From NCBI GenBank assembly GCA_902492895.1, contig CABUNG010000001.1:1-64000 (forward strand): a stretch of 64,000 bases of DNA. Reading direction: 5' to 3'. The DNA comes from an uncultured Oscillospiraceae bacterium. Its GTDB lineage: Bacteria; Bacillota; Clostridia; Oscillospirales; Acutalibacteraceae. The notes beneath the pieces were generated by a model that saw only the letters and a list, made by a program, of their open reading frames with translations, searched no databases and was not told the origin of the DNA. Made by a program: the position numbers and the translations under genes. Position 1 is the first letter of the stretch. Each line of letters begins with the position of its first letter. Shown here one piece after another: positions 1 through 9,024 of the stretch.

Positions 1-23
1 ATAGGCAGGCGCCGACATCCTCA

Positions 24-55
24 ACACCTGATCCTCCTTGGATCGGGTGTTTTCT
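24..55 (+). terminator. Intrinsic terminator of an upstream gene
   Basis: An 11-bp stem with one G-T wobble (24-34 with 40-50) is followed by TTTTCTT. It probably ends a rightward gene lying before the window. Confidence 0.7.
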
Positions 56-208
56 TATAATCAGACCCAAATGGTCCATGCTAACTGGTGAAAGACGGTT
101 AGATGCCGGACCGAAATGGAGATTCCGGTAGAACGATAGGCATTTGTGCAGCGGCTGGCTGGATGTCGAGCGAACCTCGATTTGGCAATTTAGGAAGGGG
201 GATGGATT

Positions 209-952
209 TTGCAGATGGATCCGAGGGAAGACACCGATCCCTTATATGTCTTGTTCTGGGACTTCGACGGAACGCTGGTATATAGCCGCCATCTTTGGAG
301 TCAGGCGATGTGTGAAGCGGTCAATGAGGCGGCAGGGACAGAGTTGGTTGGTATCGAGGAGGTACGCCCTCATATGAGGACGGGTTTCCCCTGGCACACA
401 CCGGAGAACGCTTATCCGGAGGACGCAGGCGAGCGTTGGTGGCCGATGCTGTACAGACAGGTCGCCGCTGTCGCTCTCCGCCTGGGGCTGACTGCTTATC
501 AGGCGGAGGCGGCTTGTCCTTTGCTTCGGGCGCGGATACTCGATTGCCGCCGTTATCATCTCTATCCGGATACGCTGTCTGTGCTGGAGTGGACAGCGGT
601 ACACCGCTATCGGAATATTCTGGTGTCTAATAATTATCCGGAGCTGCCGGAGATGATGGTCCGTCTCGGACTGGCCTCCTATTTTCAGGAGATGCTGGTC
701 TCTGCCCGCCTGGGCTATGAAAAACCCCATCCGGTTATCTTTCAGCGGGCACTAGCGGCAGCCGGGCGTCTGCATAGTCCGGAAACCTGCGTGATGATCG
801 GGGACAATCCCCTTGCCGATATCGAGGGAGGGAAACGGGCCGGTATGAAAACCGTCCTGGTGCACCGGGCCGGTGGCGTTCCTCCGGCCGACGCCACCAT
901 CGCCGTTTTAGCGGACCTCCCCGCCTGTCTCAAGACATGGGAGAGCGGATAA
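209..952 (+). CDS. HAD-superfamily hydrolase
   Basis: This 247-residue protein is a haloacid-dehalogenase-type hydrolase, probably a cytoplasmic phosphatase of unknown substrate. Motif I is DFDGTL near residue 18, motif II is the Ser of LVSNNYPE, motif III is the Lys of GYEKPHP, and motif IV is IGDNPLADIEGG. The helical cap between motifs I and II fits the phosphoglycolate-phosphatase-like subgroup. The SD GGAAGGGGG (194-201) lies before a TTG at 209; an in-frame ATG at 215 is the alternative start. It stands alone, 115 bp before the next gene. Confidence 0.85.
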   Translation: MQMDPREDTDPLYVLFWDFDGTLVYSRHLWSQAMCEAVNEAAGTELVGIEEVRPHMRTGFPWHTPENAYPEDAGERWWPMLYRQVAAVALRLGLTAYQAEAACPLLRARILDCRRYHLYPDTLSVLEWTAVHRYRNILVSNNYPELPEMMVRLGLASYFQEMLVSARLGYEKPHPVIFQRALAAAGRLHSPETCVMIGDNPLADIEGGKRAGMKTVLVHRAGGVPPADATIAVLADLPACLKTWESG

Positions 953-1067
953 CAGCGGCAGGCAATTGACGCGGCGGGAAAAAGGCGGTATAGTTATACC
1001 ATAGAGCGGAAAGGGTCTCAAAGGCTCGGATTCCGCCGAATACTGACACGGGAAATGAGGAGCCGCT

Positions 1068-2114
1068 ATGAATTTACTGGTACAGACCGATCGGATTTTG
1101 GCCAACTACCGGATATTGAATAAACAGGCGGGCGGAACACCGCTGATCCCGCTGCTCGAAGCCAATGCCTATGGCCTCGGGGACGTGGCGGTGGCGCAGC
1201 TTCTGGCCGGGGAAGGGGTCAGATTGATGGCGGTATCCCGCCTCGACGAAGCGGTGCGCGTTACGGAGGCGGTCCGGGGCGTGGATGTGATGCTTCTGAC
1301 CCCCTATGCCAACGAGGAAGACATCACCATAATTCTGCAGCACGATATCATCGGGGCGGTAGGGTCCAACGACAGCGCGGTTCTGTACAGCTCCCTCAGC
1401 CGAAAGCTGCGGACGCGGGCGAGAGTGCAGCTCTGCTTCGATTTCGGTATGGGGCGCTTCGGATTTGAACCGCAGGAGGCGTCCAAGGCGGCGCAGACGA
1501 TCAAGCATTTGGAAAATGTCGAGCTGACCGGGGTATTCACCATTCTGCCGTCCGACGCGAAGCCGAAGGCGTCGGTCCAGGAGCAGCAGCTCAAGGATTT
1601 TCAAAAGGTGATCACGACCATCGAACGGGAAGGGCTGCGGCCTGGCATCACCCACATGGCGGATACGGCGCAGGCGGCGCTCTGTCCCCGGATGCGGCTG
1701 GGTGCTGTGCGTACAGGCGCGGACCTGCTCGGCCGGGGACCGCAGGGGGACCGGCATGGGCTGCGGCCGGTTGGGCGCTGTGTCTCCGAAGTGTGCGACA
1801 TCAAGTGGCTGGCCGCGGGCAGTACAGTCGGCGCGGATGGACGCAGGAAAATCAAAAAGGCCACCCGGGTGGCGATCGTGCCGGCGGGACTGTCGGACGG
1901 ACTGTTTGTCACACCTTCGGGAAAGCGGGGTTTTCTTTTCCGCAGAAAAGAAACCTGCGAAATCAACGGAAAACGCCTGAATGTTATCGGCCGGGTGGGC
2001 CTGACGGCCCTGACGGTGGACGTGACGACGGCGGAATGTGCGCCGGGAGACATCGTCTCCTTCGATGCGAATCCGCTGCATGTCAGCGCCCTGACCCGAC
2101 GTGATTATGTGTGA
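1068..2114 (+). CDS. Alanine-racemase-fold protein without catalytic residues
   Basis: The protein has the two-domain layout of fold-type-III alanine racemases (348 residues): an N-terminal PLP-barrel with LEANAYGLGD and MGRFGFEP, and a C-terminal beta domain ending in PGDIVSFD. The racemase Schiff-base lysine belongs in the pattern V-K-A-N-A-Y-G; here that position is Glu (LLEANAYG). The second catalytic residue, Tyr of GYADGY in active enzymes, reads GLSDGL. So it should not be a conventional racemase and may be a binding or regulatory homologue. GAGGAG precedes the ATG. It overlaps the next gene, another PLP-fold protein, so the two are probably co-translated. Confidence 0.8.
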   Translation: MNLLVQTDRILANYRILNKQAGGTPLIPLLEANAYGLGDVAVAQLLAGEGVRLMAVSRLDEAVRVTEAVRGVDVMLLTPYANEEDITIILQHDIIGAVGSNDSAVLYSSLSRKLRTRARVQLCFDFGMGRFGFEPQEASKAAQTIKHLENVELTGVFTILPSDAKPKASVQEQQLKDFQKVITTIEREGLRPGITHMADTAQAALCPRMRLGAVRTGADLLGRGPQGDRHGLRPVGRCVSEVCDIKWLAAGSTVGADGRRKIKKATRVAIVPAGLSDGLFVTPSGKRGFLFRRKETCEINGKRLNVIGRVGLTALTVDVTTAECAPGDIVSFDANPLHVSALTRRDYV

Positions 2115-3486
2115 GCCTATGGACCGCGGAACGCCGCTTTGGGATGCGCTGCGTGCCCACATCGAGCAAAACAGGGCGGCATTTCACACGCCCGGCCATA
2201 AAGGACGCTTGCTTTTGGACGGGGTTTCGGCCTCGTATGATCTGACCGAGCTGCCCGACACGGGCAGCCTGTACGACGGCGGGGATGTGATCGAGGCGTC
2301 GGAGCGGCTGTTTGCCGGGGCCTTCGGTGCGGGCGAGACGCTCTACAGCGCAGGGGGCTGCACGCTGAGCATCCAAACCATGCTGCTGCTCGCCGGCGGC
2401 GGTTCCGGCGGTCGGGTTCTGATGGCACGCAACGCCCACCGCAGCGCAGTGAATGCCGCCGCCCTGCTGGGATTCGAACCGGTCTGGCTGTGGCCGGAGG
2501 CCGGTGAGCAGCCGACGGTGGAAAACGTGGACGAAAAGTTGAAAACTTGCGGCGATATACAAGCCGTATATGTGACGAGCCCGGATTACAGCGGCCGGCT
2601 GGCGGATATCGCGGGCTTGGCGGCTTTATGCCATACCCGGAGGGTTCCCCTTTTGGTGGATAACGCGCACGGAAGTCATCTGGGGGCGTTCGGGCGTCAT
2701 CCGCTGACGTTGGGGGCCGATATGACAGCGGACTCCTGTCATAAAACTCTGCCGGTTCTGACAGGCGGGGCGGTACTGCACCTGTCAAAGAGCTGGATCG
2801 CACGGCAAAATGTTCCGGAAGTGCGCCGCAGAGCCAAGGCGGCGATGGCCTTGTTCGGGTCCACGTCCCCATCCTTTCCAGTTTTGGCATCGCTGGATCA
2901 AGCACAGTCCTGGTGGAGAAGGGAGGGGGCCGACGCTTATCGCCGGACGGCGGACCGTGTGCGGATGCTGCGGATCGCTGCCAAACAGGCGGGGTTTCAC
3001 GTGCCGGACGGCGATGGAATGGATCCCGCCCGCCTGACGCTCGGTACGGCGCCGCTCCGCCTATCCGGAACCGAGGCGGCGGAGGCGTTCCGCATGCATG
3101 GCTGTGAGCCGGAGCACGCGGACGGACGCATGGTGGTGTTTATCGTCACCCCCTTCAATACGGAGGGGGACCTTCTCCGGCTGGAACAGGCGATCCGGGA
3201 GATCCCCTTTGGGGTAAAGAGCCAGACAGCCGCAGCGGCAGCGGCCTTCGATCCGTTCCGATTCGAGCATCCGGTTTTCCGGATGTCCCCGCGTCAGGCC
3301 GCGCTGTCAGATACGGAGGAAATACCGGCCGGGCAGGCGGCCGGCCGGATCGCGGCGCGGAGCGTTTGTCCCTGTCCGCCCGGCATCGCGGCGGCGGTTC
3401 CGGGAGAAGAGATCGGTGCACCGCTGGCAGAGCAGCTGGCCGGCTGGGGAATCCCCACGGTGACGGTGGTCAGGGAAACCATCTGA
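2107..3486 (+). CDS. Orn/Lys/Arg decarboxylase-like PLP enzyme
   Basis: This is a fold-type-I PLP enzyme of the ornithine/lysine/arginine decarboxylase group (about 459 residues). FHTPGHKG near residue 27 is the group's N-terminal signature, LLVDNAHGSHLG carries the PLP-pyridine Asp and a His, and DSCHKTLPVLTGGA carries the Schiff-base Lys. It is near the length of the short clostridial forms. The start is ATG 2107 or GTG 2101, both overlapping the preceding gene. The family decarboxylates basic amino acids; the substrate here is unknown. Pairing with a dead alanine-racemase-fold protein suggests a joint role. Confidence 0.82.
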   Translation: MCEPMDRGTPLWDALRAHIEQNRAAFHTPGHKGRLLLDGVSASYDLTELPDTGSLYDGGDVIEASERLFAGAFGAGETLYSAGGCTLSIQTMLLLAGGGSGGRVLMARNAHRSAVNAAALLGFEPVWLWPEAGEQPTVENVDEKLKTCGDIQAVYVTSPDYSGRLADIAGLAALCHTRRVPLLVDNAHGSHLGAFGRHPLTLGADMTADSCHKTLPVLTGGAVLHLSKSWIARQNVPEVRRRAKAAMALFGSTSPSFPVLASLDQAQSWWRREGADAYRRTADRVRMLRIAAKQAGFHVPDGDGMDPARLTLGTAPLRLSGTEAAEAFRMHGCEPEHADGRMVVFIVTPFNTEGDLLRLEQAIREIPFGVKSQTAAAAAAFDPFRFEHPVFRMSPRQAALSDTEEIPAGQAAGRIAARSVCPCPPGIAAAVPGEEIGAPLAEQLAGWGIPTVTVVRETI

Positions 3487-3505
3487 GGTGGGGAGGCAGT
3501 TCGGG

Positions 3506-4024
3506 ATGAGGATTTTTCCGAAAGAGCAGATCCGGCTGCATACCGGCATGTCCCGGGAAGCCGCGGAGCTTCTGCTCCACTGTATAGTCGATCCGAAAAG
3601 GCCCGGCTTTTTGGGCGGATTGGGCCGCAAGCCCTTCTGGGGATGGTTCGACGGCACCTCGTTTCAAATCACCCCCTCTGCCATGGCGGGAAATTCTTTT
3701 GTACCCTGGATTGCCGGACGGCTCTCTGCCGGGGACGGGGAGGCATGCCTGGATATGCGGATGGAGCCGCTCGATTTCGTGAAGGCCTTTATGACCGCCT
3801 GGCAGCTGGGGCTGGCCGTGCTGGCCGCGTCGGGATTGGTGCTCATGTTCATCAGCGGATCGATGAAGAACGGATGTCTGCTGTCACTTACGGCGGCGGG
3901 GATGAGCGGCTTTGGATGGGGTTTGCTGCGGGTCGGATTCCGGATCGGTGCGAATCGAGCGAAAGCTGAACTCGGCCGTTATTTTGGGCCTGCGGCCAGA
4001 TGGGAGAAAACAGATGGAAATTGA
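3506..4024 (+). CDS. Membrane protein of unknown function
   Basis: A protein of about 172 residues begins at ATG 3506 after GGGGAGG; a GTG at 3488 is upstream. The N-terminal half is soluble (LGRKPFWGWFDGTSFQI), and two hydrophobic segments follow around residues 95-115 and 120-145 (LGLAVLAASGLVLMFISG and a Gly-rich helix). I do not recognise the family. It starts 20 bp after the decarboxylase-like gene and overlaps the CYTH gene by about 11 bp, so the group looks like one operon. Confidence 0.6.
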   Translation: MRIFPKEQIRLHTGMSREAAELLLHCIVDPKRPGFLGGLGRKPFWGWFDGTSFQITPSAMAGNSFVPWIAGRLSAGDGEACLDMRMEPLDFVKAFMTAWQLGLAVLAASGLVLMFISGSMKNGCLLSLTAAGMSGFGWGLLRVGFRIGANRAKAELGRYFGPAARWEKTDGN

Positions 4025-4514
4025 ACGCAAATACCGCATTGGCGGATTCCCCGGGGATGCGGAAGGCTGGCCGCTGCTGAAGGCGGCGGTGGTGCATCAG
4101 GGCTATATTGCCACCTCGCCGACGGTGCGGATCCGGGAAACCCACACCACCTATCCGGAGGAAAAAACGACCTATATCCTCTGTTTCAAAGGGGAAGGGA
4201 CCCTGGTTCGGCAGGAAATCGAGCTGCCGCTGGAGGCGGAAACCTTCGGGCAGCTGCAGGAGCTTCTGCCTGCGCCCATGATGCGGAAGGATTACCGGGT
4301 CTACGCCCTGCCTGACGGGCATCGGTTGGAATGCAGCTTGGTGGACGGGGATGAGCCGGACGGCTTCTATTACGCGGAGGTGGAGTTTGATTCGGTCGAG
4401 GAATCCGAGGCGTTTATACCGCCTGCTTTTCTGGGACCCGAAGCCACGGAGGATCCCGCTTTCAGCATGAGCGAGTATTGGCTGACAAAACTAAAGCGGG
4501 CGAAAACCGAATAA
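4014..4514 (+). CDS. CYTH-domain triphosphatase-like protein
   Basis: This protein of 166 residues opens with MEIERKYRI, the ExExK signature of the CYTH (CyaB/thiamine-triphosphatase) superfamily. These enzymes bind triphosphates and divalent metal inside an eight-strand tunnel. Further charged strands match the fold: VRIRETHT, YILCFKGEG, RQEIELPLE, RLECSLVDG and YYAEVEFDS. The family includes inorganic triphosphatases; substrate cannot be assigned from sequence. ATG 4014 is the only start that preserves the complete EIERK strand. A terminator follows directly. Confidence 0.85.
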   Translation: MEIERKYRIGGFPGDAEGWPLLKAAVVHQGYIATSPTVRIRETHTTYPEEKTTYILCFKGEGTLVRQEIELPLEAETFGQLQELLPAPMMRKDYRVYALPDGHRLECSLVDGDEPDGFYYAEVEFDSVEESEAFIPPAFLGPEATEDPAFSMSEYWLTKLKRAKTE

Positions 4515-4831
4515 ACGGCAAAGCCCCCAGGAGTGAGAGCTTCCGGGGGCTTTGTGTGATAGAGGACGAAATAAGGACGATACTGTCCGCTCAAGAGGAT
4601 GACGCTGGAAGTACGGAGGCAGAGGAGAAGCACATCCTGTTCCAGCCGGTTGATCGTGTGCACAGATACCCCCATAATCCGGGCGAACGCGGCTTTGCTG
4701 AGGCCCTCCCGTGATCGAAGCCGACGGACGTTTGCGCAGAAAACGGCGAGGTTTTTATCGAAAATTTCTTTTTTACGCGCAAATTTTTTATTCGTTCTAA
4801 TTCCATCCTTCCAGGTTGTGGTTTTTAGCAC
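4370..4831 (-). CDS. Probable degraded XRE-type HTH protein
   Basis: The reading frame from a GTG at 4831 encodes NVRRLRSREGLSKAAFARIMGVSVHTINRLEQ, split here as a helix-turn-helix of the XRE/Cro type with the usual small clostridial layout. After VLYHTKPPEA the frame runs through the CYTH terminator and 145 bp into the opposing CYTH gene, which real family members would not do. So the 3' end is probably degraded or frameshifted. The likely functional part is roughly 4560-4831. Confidence 0.4.
   Translation of the reverse strand: MLKTTTWKDGIRTNKKFARKKEIFDKNLAVFCANVRRLRSREGLSKAAFARIMGVSVHTINRLEQDVLLLCLRTSSVILLSGQYRPYFVLYHTKPPEALTPGGFAVYSVFARFSFVSQYSLMLKAGSSVASGPRKAGGINASDSSTESNSTSA
4518..4556 (+). 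terminator. Terminator after the CYTH operon
   Basis: A GC-rich hairpin (CAAAGCCCCC pairing with GGGGGCTTTG) begins just after the stop codon at 4514. It closes the 1068-4514 operon. Confidence 0.75.
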
Positions 4832-5028
4832 AAGAGCGGGAGGAGAAAAGAAATTACGCAGTAAAATGTGTAAAGAAGATTCTCTAAAAAGATGATGTCT
4901 CGGCGGAAGGGGCGCTGGGGATTCCCCCGGATTGGACGACAAGGAAAGATAAGAGAAGAATGAAAACCGGCCCGAGAGTCCTGGGAATCGCGCGGCCCCC
5001 GGAGAGGACTCGGAAGATCGACCAAACA
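4560..5028. other. Intergenic stretch around a small HTH remnant
   Basis: Apart from the HTH frame above I see no gene here. The sequence is locally AT-rich (4770-4800) and lies between the CYTH terminator and the terminator of the leftward asparagine-synthase operon. Confidence 0.5.
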
Positions 5029-5070
5029 CAAAAGCCGGATGCTTCCGTTTCGGAAGCATCCGGCTTTTGT
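5028..5070 (-). terminator. Terminator of the asparagine-synthase operon
   Basis: A perfect 17-bp stem (5030-5046 with 5052-5068) with a 5-nt loop is flanked by A and T runs on both sides. It lies just past the stop of the leftward asparagine synthase gene and may work in both directions. Confidence 0.85.
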
Positions 5071-5086
5071 TTGAACAGATATGGCT

Positions 5087-6943
5087 TCAGTTCAACACGA
5101 AAAACTGTTCATACCACAGGATAAAGGTGTAGAGGCTCCAGATTTTCTTCATATTGAGCGAAATGCCCGCCTTATGATCCTCCAGCAGCTTCAGGATCGC
5201 TTCCTGATTGAAAAACCGCGCGGCGATATCCCCTTCAAACGCATCCTTCACCATCCGGTAATACTTGTCCTGGCGGAGCCAGTCGTTGAGGGGGACGGGA
5301 AAGCCCAGCTTTTTCTTGTTCGCCGTCCGCTCAGGGAGCTGTCGGAGCGCCGCACCCCGCAGGGCTACCTTGGTGACGTTTCCGTCCACCCGGTAACGGG
5401 TGGGGAGGGTGGCGGCCAGTTCGAGCATCTTCCGGTCGAGAAACGGCACCCGCAGTTCGAGGGAATTGGCCATGCTCATCCGGTCGGCCTTCTGCAGGAT
5501 ATCGTAGAGCATCCAGGTCTGCATGTCCACATACTGCAGGCGGGTCGGTTCATCCAGATGGGCCACCCGGTCGAAATGGGGTTTCGCATACTCGACAGGA
5601 TCCTTCGCCGGAATCGGTTTTTTGAGATACCGGTTCCGTTCGTCGCGGGTGAAAACATAATTGGCGCGCATGAACCGCTGGTAAGGTTCCAGCGCCCCCC
5701 GGATGATAAACCGCTTGCCCTTGAAGTTCGGCAGTTTCCTGGCCACCGCCGCCGCGCTTTTGCGAAGCGGGCGGGGAATGCGGGCGTATTTCGCGAAATG
5801 TCCGCCCTCGAGATACATCGGATACCCGCCGAACAGCTCGTCCGCCCCCTCGCCGGAGAGCACCACCTTCACATACCGGGAGGCGTTCTGCGCGAGGAAG
5901 TACAGGGGGATCTCGGACGGGTTGGGCAGGGGTTCGTCCATGATATATTGGATTTTCCCGGCGACGCCGAAGAAATCATCCGCCGAGACCTTGTTCGAGA
6001 TATTCTCCACCCCGATCACGCGGGAGAAATCCTGCGCATAGGGCAGTTCGCTGTATTTTTCCTCTTCGTATCCGACCGAGAAGGTCTTGACGTCCTTCGT
6101 CACCTTGGAGACCTCTCGCACGACATAGCTCGAATCCACGCCGCTCGAGAGGAAACAGCCGACCTCCACGTCGCTGATTTTGTGCATCTCGACCGATTCG
6201 GTGAAGGCATCGGTGATGGCGTCCTCCCAGTCGGTCAGAGACGGGGCTTCGTCCGCATGAAAGGCATCCGCCGCGTCGTAGTATTTGTGCACCGAAAGCT
6301 GCCCATTTTCGTAGAGGAAATACTCCCCGTTCTGGAGTTTGTATACGTTTCGGAACAGGGTTTCCCGGTCGGGAATGTATTCGTAGCACAGGTAGTCGGG
6401 AAGCCGCTCTTCATGGAGCTCCTTGCGAAAATCCGGATGCTCGAGGAAGGATTTGATTTCGGAGCCGAAGAGGAACACGCCGTCCCGGTGGTAATAGTAA
6501 AACGGCTTGATGCCGAAGATATCCCGCGCGCCGAAGAGGCGGCCGGCCTGGCTGTCCCAAATCACGAACGCATACATCCCCCGCAGGCGGTCGAGCAGGG
6601 CGGGGCCGTATTCTTCATAGCCGTGGAGGAGCACCTCGGAATCGGTCCTGGTTCGGAACACATGCCCTTTTTCAAGCAGGTCTTCCCGGATGGCCTGGTA
6701 ATTGTAGATTTCACCGTTGAACACCAACACCTTGGTGCCATCCTCGTTCCGGATAGGCTGGGATCCGCCTTCGAGGTCGATGATGGACAGACGGCGGAAA
6801 CCGAGCGCCGCCCGGCTGTCCACATAATAATCCTCCTGATCGGGACCGCGGTGGACGATGCGGTCCGCCATGCCGCGGATGACACGCTCCGGATCATAGG
6901 CCGGGGTGCCCCCTTCCATCATAAATCCAGCAAAGCCGCACAT
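5087..6943 (-). CDS. asnB: Asparagine synthase-type glutamine amidotransferase
   Basis: This 618-residue protein has the two-domain asparagine synthetase B layout. It opens with MCGFAGF, giving the N-terminal Cys2 nucleophile of class-II glutaminase domains, and has VFNGEIYNY for glutamine binding. The synthase domain carries the PP-loop LSSGVDSSYV and VVLSGEGADELFGGYP. By default it makes Asn from Asp with Gln and ATP. Here it is last in an operon after an ATP-grasp ligase and an Asp/Glu racemase. Homologues called AsnH in lactic acid bacteria amidate peptidoglycan D-Asp or mDAP, so a cell-wall role is likely but inferred. Confidence 0.9.
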   Translation of the reverse strand: MCGFAGFMMEGGTPAYDPERVIRGMADRIVHRGPDQEDYYVDSRAALGFRRLSIIDLEGGSQPIRNEDGTKVLVFNGEIYNYQAIREDLLEKGHVFRTRTDSEVLLHGYEEYGPALLDRLRGMYAFVIWDSQAGRLFGARDIFGIKPFYYYHRDGVFLFGSEIKSFLEHPDFRKELHEERLPDYLCYEYIPDRETLFRNVYKLQNGEYFLYENGQLSVHKYYDAADAFHADEAPSLTDWEDAITDAFTESVEMHKISDVEVGCFLSSGVDSSYVVREVSKVTKDVKTFSVGYEEEKYSELPYAQDFSRVIGVENISNKVSADDFFGVAGKIQYIMDEPLPNPSEIPLYFLAQNASRYVKVVLSGEGADELFGGYPMYLEGGHFAKYARIPRPLRKSAAAVARKLPNFKGKRFIIRGALEPYQRFMRANYVFTRDERNRYLKKPIPAKDPVEYAKPHFDRVAHLDEPTRLQYVDMQTWMLYDILQKADRMSMANSLELRVPFLDRKMLELAATLPTRYRVDGNVTKVALRGAALRQLPERTANKKKLGFPVPLNDWLRQDKYYRMVKDAFEGDIAARFFNQEAILKLLEDHKAGISLNMKKIWSLYTFILWYEQFFVLN

Positions 6944-6983
6944 GGGCAGCTCTCCTTTCCCACAAGAAAATCGCCCGGCGGTC

Positions 6984-7736
6984 TCAAACCCGTCGGGGCG
7001 GACGCGGCGCGAGCAGGTCAGCGAACGCCGCCTTGCGGGGCGCGCCGCATTCCCGCAGGGCCGCCGCGGCGAGGACCTCGAGCGTGTCGAGAATCCCTAA
7101 ACCGGCCAGGATCCCGCCGCCCAGGACATGGTCCCGTTTGAGGAGGGACAGTTCGGTGCAGCCGAGCAGGACGCATTCGCAGCCGTTTTCCAGCAAAGGC
7201 CGGGCGGTCTTTTGAAACAGAACGGGATCAGCCGGCCGGCCGGCCTTGATTTGGCCGTAAATCAGTTCCATCACGTTCCGCTGACCCGCATCGTCCGGCA
7301 CTTCAAAGGCAATTCCACGGCGGGACAGAGCGTCCTGAAACAGGCGGGTGCGCACCGTGCCGTCGGTGGCCAGGATGCCGGCCTTATGAATGCCGGCCCC
7401 CTCCAGATAGGCGGCGGTCTCCTCCACCATGTGGAGAATCGGGATTCCCACCGACCCTGACAGCTCCCGGTAGAGGGCGTGAGAGGTGACGCAGGGGATG
7501 GCGATGCAGGCGGCGCCTAGGTTTTCGAGGGTGCGGGCCGTTTCCTGCATCCGGGGCAGGGGATTTTCCCCTTGCCCCAGGAGATAGGCCGTCCGGTCAG
7601 GCACGGCGGGCCGGTCGAAGAGGATCACGTCCAGGTGCTCCTGATCGGTTTTGGCGTCCGTCATGTCGATGAGCAGTTCCAGAAAGTAGGCGGAGGCCAA
7701 TGGCCCCAGTCCGCCGATCACGCCTAAGCTCTTCAT
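6984..7736 (-). CDS. Aspartate/glutamate racemase
   Basis: This is a 250-residue cofactor-independent racemase of the Asp/Glu superfamily. The N-terminus MKSLGVIGGLGPLASA is typical. The two catalytic cysteines lie in IAIPCVTSH near residue 83 and LLGCTELSLL near residue 195, each in its own half-domain. The usual Asn after the first Cys (PCNTAH) is Val here, which may affect substrate choice. Its start overlaps the stop of the ATP-grasp ligase by about 4 bp. Racemases linked to D-Asp ligases supply D-Asp for peptidoglycan side chains, the likely role. Confidence 0.85.
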   Translation of the reverse strand: MKSLGVIGGLGPLASAYFLELLIDMTDAKTDQEHLDVILFDRPAVPDRTAYLLGQGENPLPRMQETARTLENLGAACIAIPCVTSHALYRELSGSVGIPILHMVEETAAYLEGAGIHKAGILATDGTVRTRLFQDALSRRGIAFEVPDDAGQRNVMELIYGQIKAGRPADPVLFQKTARPLLENGCECVLLGCTELSLLKRDHVLGGGILAGLGILDTLEVLAAAALRECGAPRKAAFADLLAPRPPRRV

Positions 7737-8968
7737 CCGTACAGTCCTTTGTTTCCAAAATATTTTTTATACTTTTTGTAATAACTTATCTGGTTTTTAC
7801 AAAAATACCACATCCGCTTGGCGCTCCGGTCGGGTTTGTAATCGAGGGAGCGGCAAACCCGCTTTTCCCGGATCAGGCGGCGGGCGGTGGCGCGGAGGGT
7901 TTCATCGGCCACATACCGAAAGATGATCCGGTTGGGCAAAATGGTCCACAGAACCTCTTGGTCCGCGACGGTCAGGTTGGATTCCCGGCCGAAGATCACA
8001 TCTTCCGCGAGAACGCGGGCGAGGTTTCCTCCGGCGGCGGTGGAAAAATAGCTGCTCCGTCCCTGGCGGGGATTCATCTCGAAGAGCTTGTAGGTGCCGT
8101 CCCGGCTGTCGTATTTCATATCGAAATTGGCAAACCCAACGTATCCGATGTCCTCGAGAAAATCGGTCATCTGTTTGGTCAAAGCCTCGTCGGTGATGGA
8201 GAGGATGGCGGCGTAGCTGCCGATCCCCTCGGGCGAGTGTTCTTCGAGGAGGGCTTGCCCCAGCGCGGTCAGACGCACCTTGTGATCGGTGCCGCAGTAG
8301 ACGTTCATCACCCTCATGTGGCTGTCGTCCCCGGGTATGAATTCCTGGATAATCAGGTGATCCTGATAGGAAGACGAATAGATGGCGGCGAGGATCGCGT
8401 CGAATTCGCCCTCGCTGTAGGCGACGAACACCTTTTTCTTATGGGGGAAGCGGCAGTTCCAATAGGCGACGCTGTTGGACGGCTTGACGACCACGGGAAA
8501 GTCAAAAGGCGGGCGGTAGCCTTTGTAAGTCTCGGCAGTACAGGTATCGGTTTTGGGAAACTGGAAACCGTGTTCCGTACACACCTCGTAAAAGGTTTCC
8601 TTCATGCTCAGCCGTTCGAGAAGCTCCGCGCTGCTCACAGAGAAGCGGTAGAGAGAACGGAGCTTGTCCTGATTGCGAGCGAGGAGCTTGACATAATTGT
8701 CGCCGCAGGGGACGAGCAGAAGCGGAATATCCCGATCGTATCGGGCGGCGAATTTCTGCAGGGTGTCGACGAACACCTCGTCCTCTTCCAGCCGGGGTTC
8801 GGTCACGGCGATGGTGACGATGCGGCTGTTTGAAGTGGCGCCGAGTAGGCCTTTGGCTACAGCCACGGATGGAATCCCATAGGCTTCGTGAAAGGAGCGG
8901 GCCATGCCGTAGACGTTGACATCGCTGCCCAGTAATACCGGAATGAATGCGGTTTCGCTCATGCTCAT
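7733..8968 (-). CDS. ATP-grasp ligase, probable D-aspartate ligase
   Basis: A 411-residue ATP-grasp protein. FPVVVKPSNSVAYW holds the ATP-binding Lys, HLIIQEFIPGDDSHMRV follows, and FEMNPRQGRSS carries the Mg-binding Glu/Asn pair. The N-terminal DVNVYGMARSFHEAYG resembles the pre-ATP-grasp domain of the Enterococcus faecium D-aspartate ligase group (Aslfm), which joins D-Asp to the peptidoglycan precursor and is linked to an Asp racemase. The adjacent racemase and amidotransferase support that reading, but other carboxylate-amine ligases share the fold. It is first in the leftward operon. Confidence 0.75.
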   Translation of the reverse strand: MSMSETAFIPVLLGSDVNVYGMARSFHEAYGIPSVAVAKGLLGATSNSRIVTIAVTEPRLEEDEVFVDTLQKFAARYDRDIPLLLVPCGDNYVKLLARNQDKLRSLYRFSVSSAELLERLSMKETFYEVCTEHGFQFPKTDTCTAETYKGYRPPFDFPVVVKPSNSVAYWNCRFPHKKKVFVAYSEGEFDAILAAIYSSSYQDHLIIQEFIPGDDSHMRVMNVYCGTDHKVRLTALGQALLEEHSPEGIGSYAAILSITDEALTKQMTDFLEDIGYVGFANFDMKYDSRDGTYKLFEMNPRQGRSSYFSTAAGGNLARVLAEDVIFGRESNLTVADQEVLWTILPNRIIFRYVADETLRATARRLIREKRVCRSLDYKPDRSAKRMWYFCKNQISYYKKYKKYFGNKGLYG

Positions 8969-9024
8969 CCTGCCTTTCGACGCCCCGGCACAGGCTCGTG
9001 GGCGTATACATGGATACGTTTCCC

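Noticed and set aside
5081..7141. Long rightward open frame (686 codons)
   Set aside because: It is antisense to the asparagine synthase and racemase genes; GC-rich codons keep it open. No family motifs, while the leftward frame shows full AsnB signatures.
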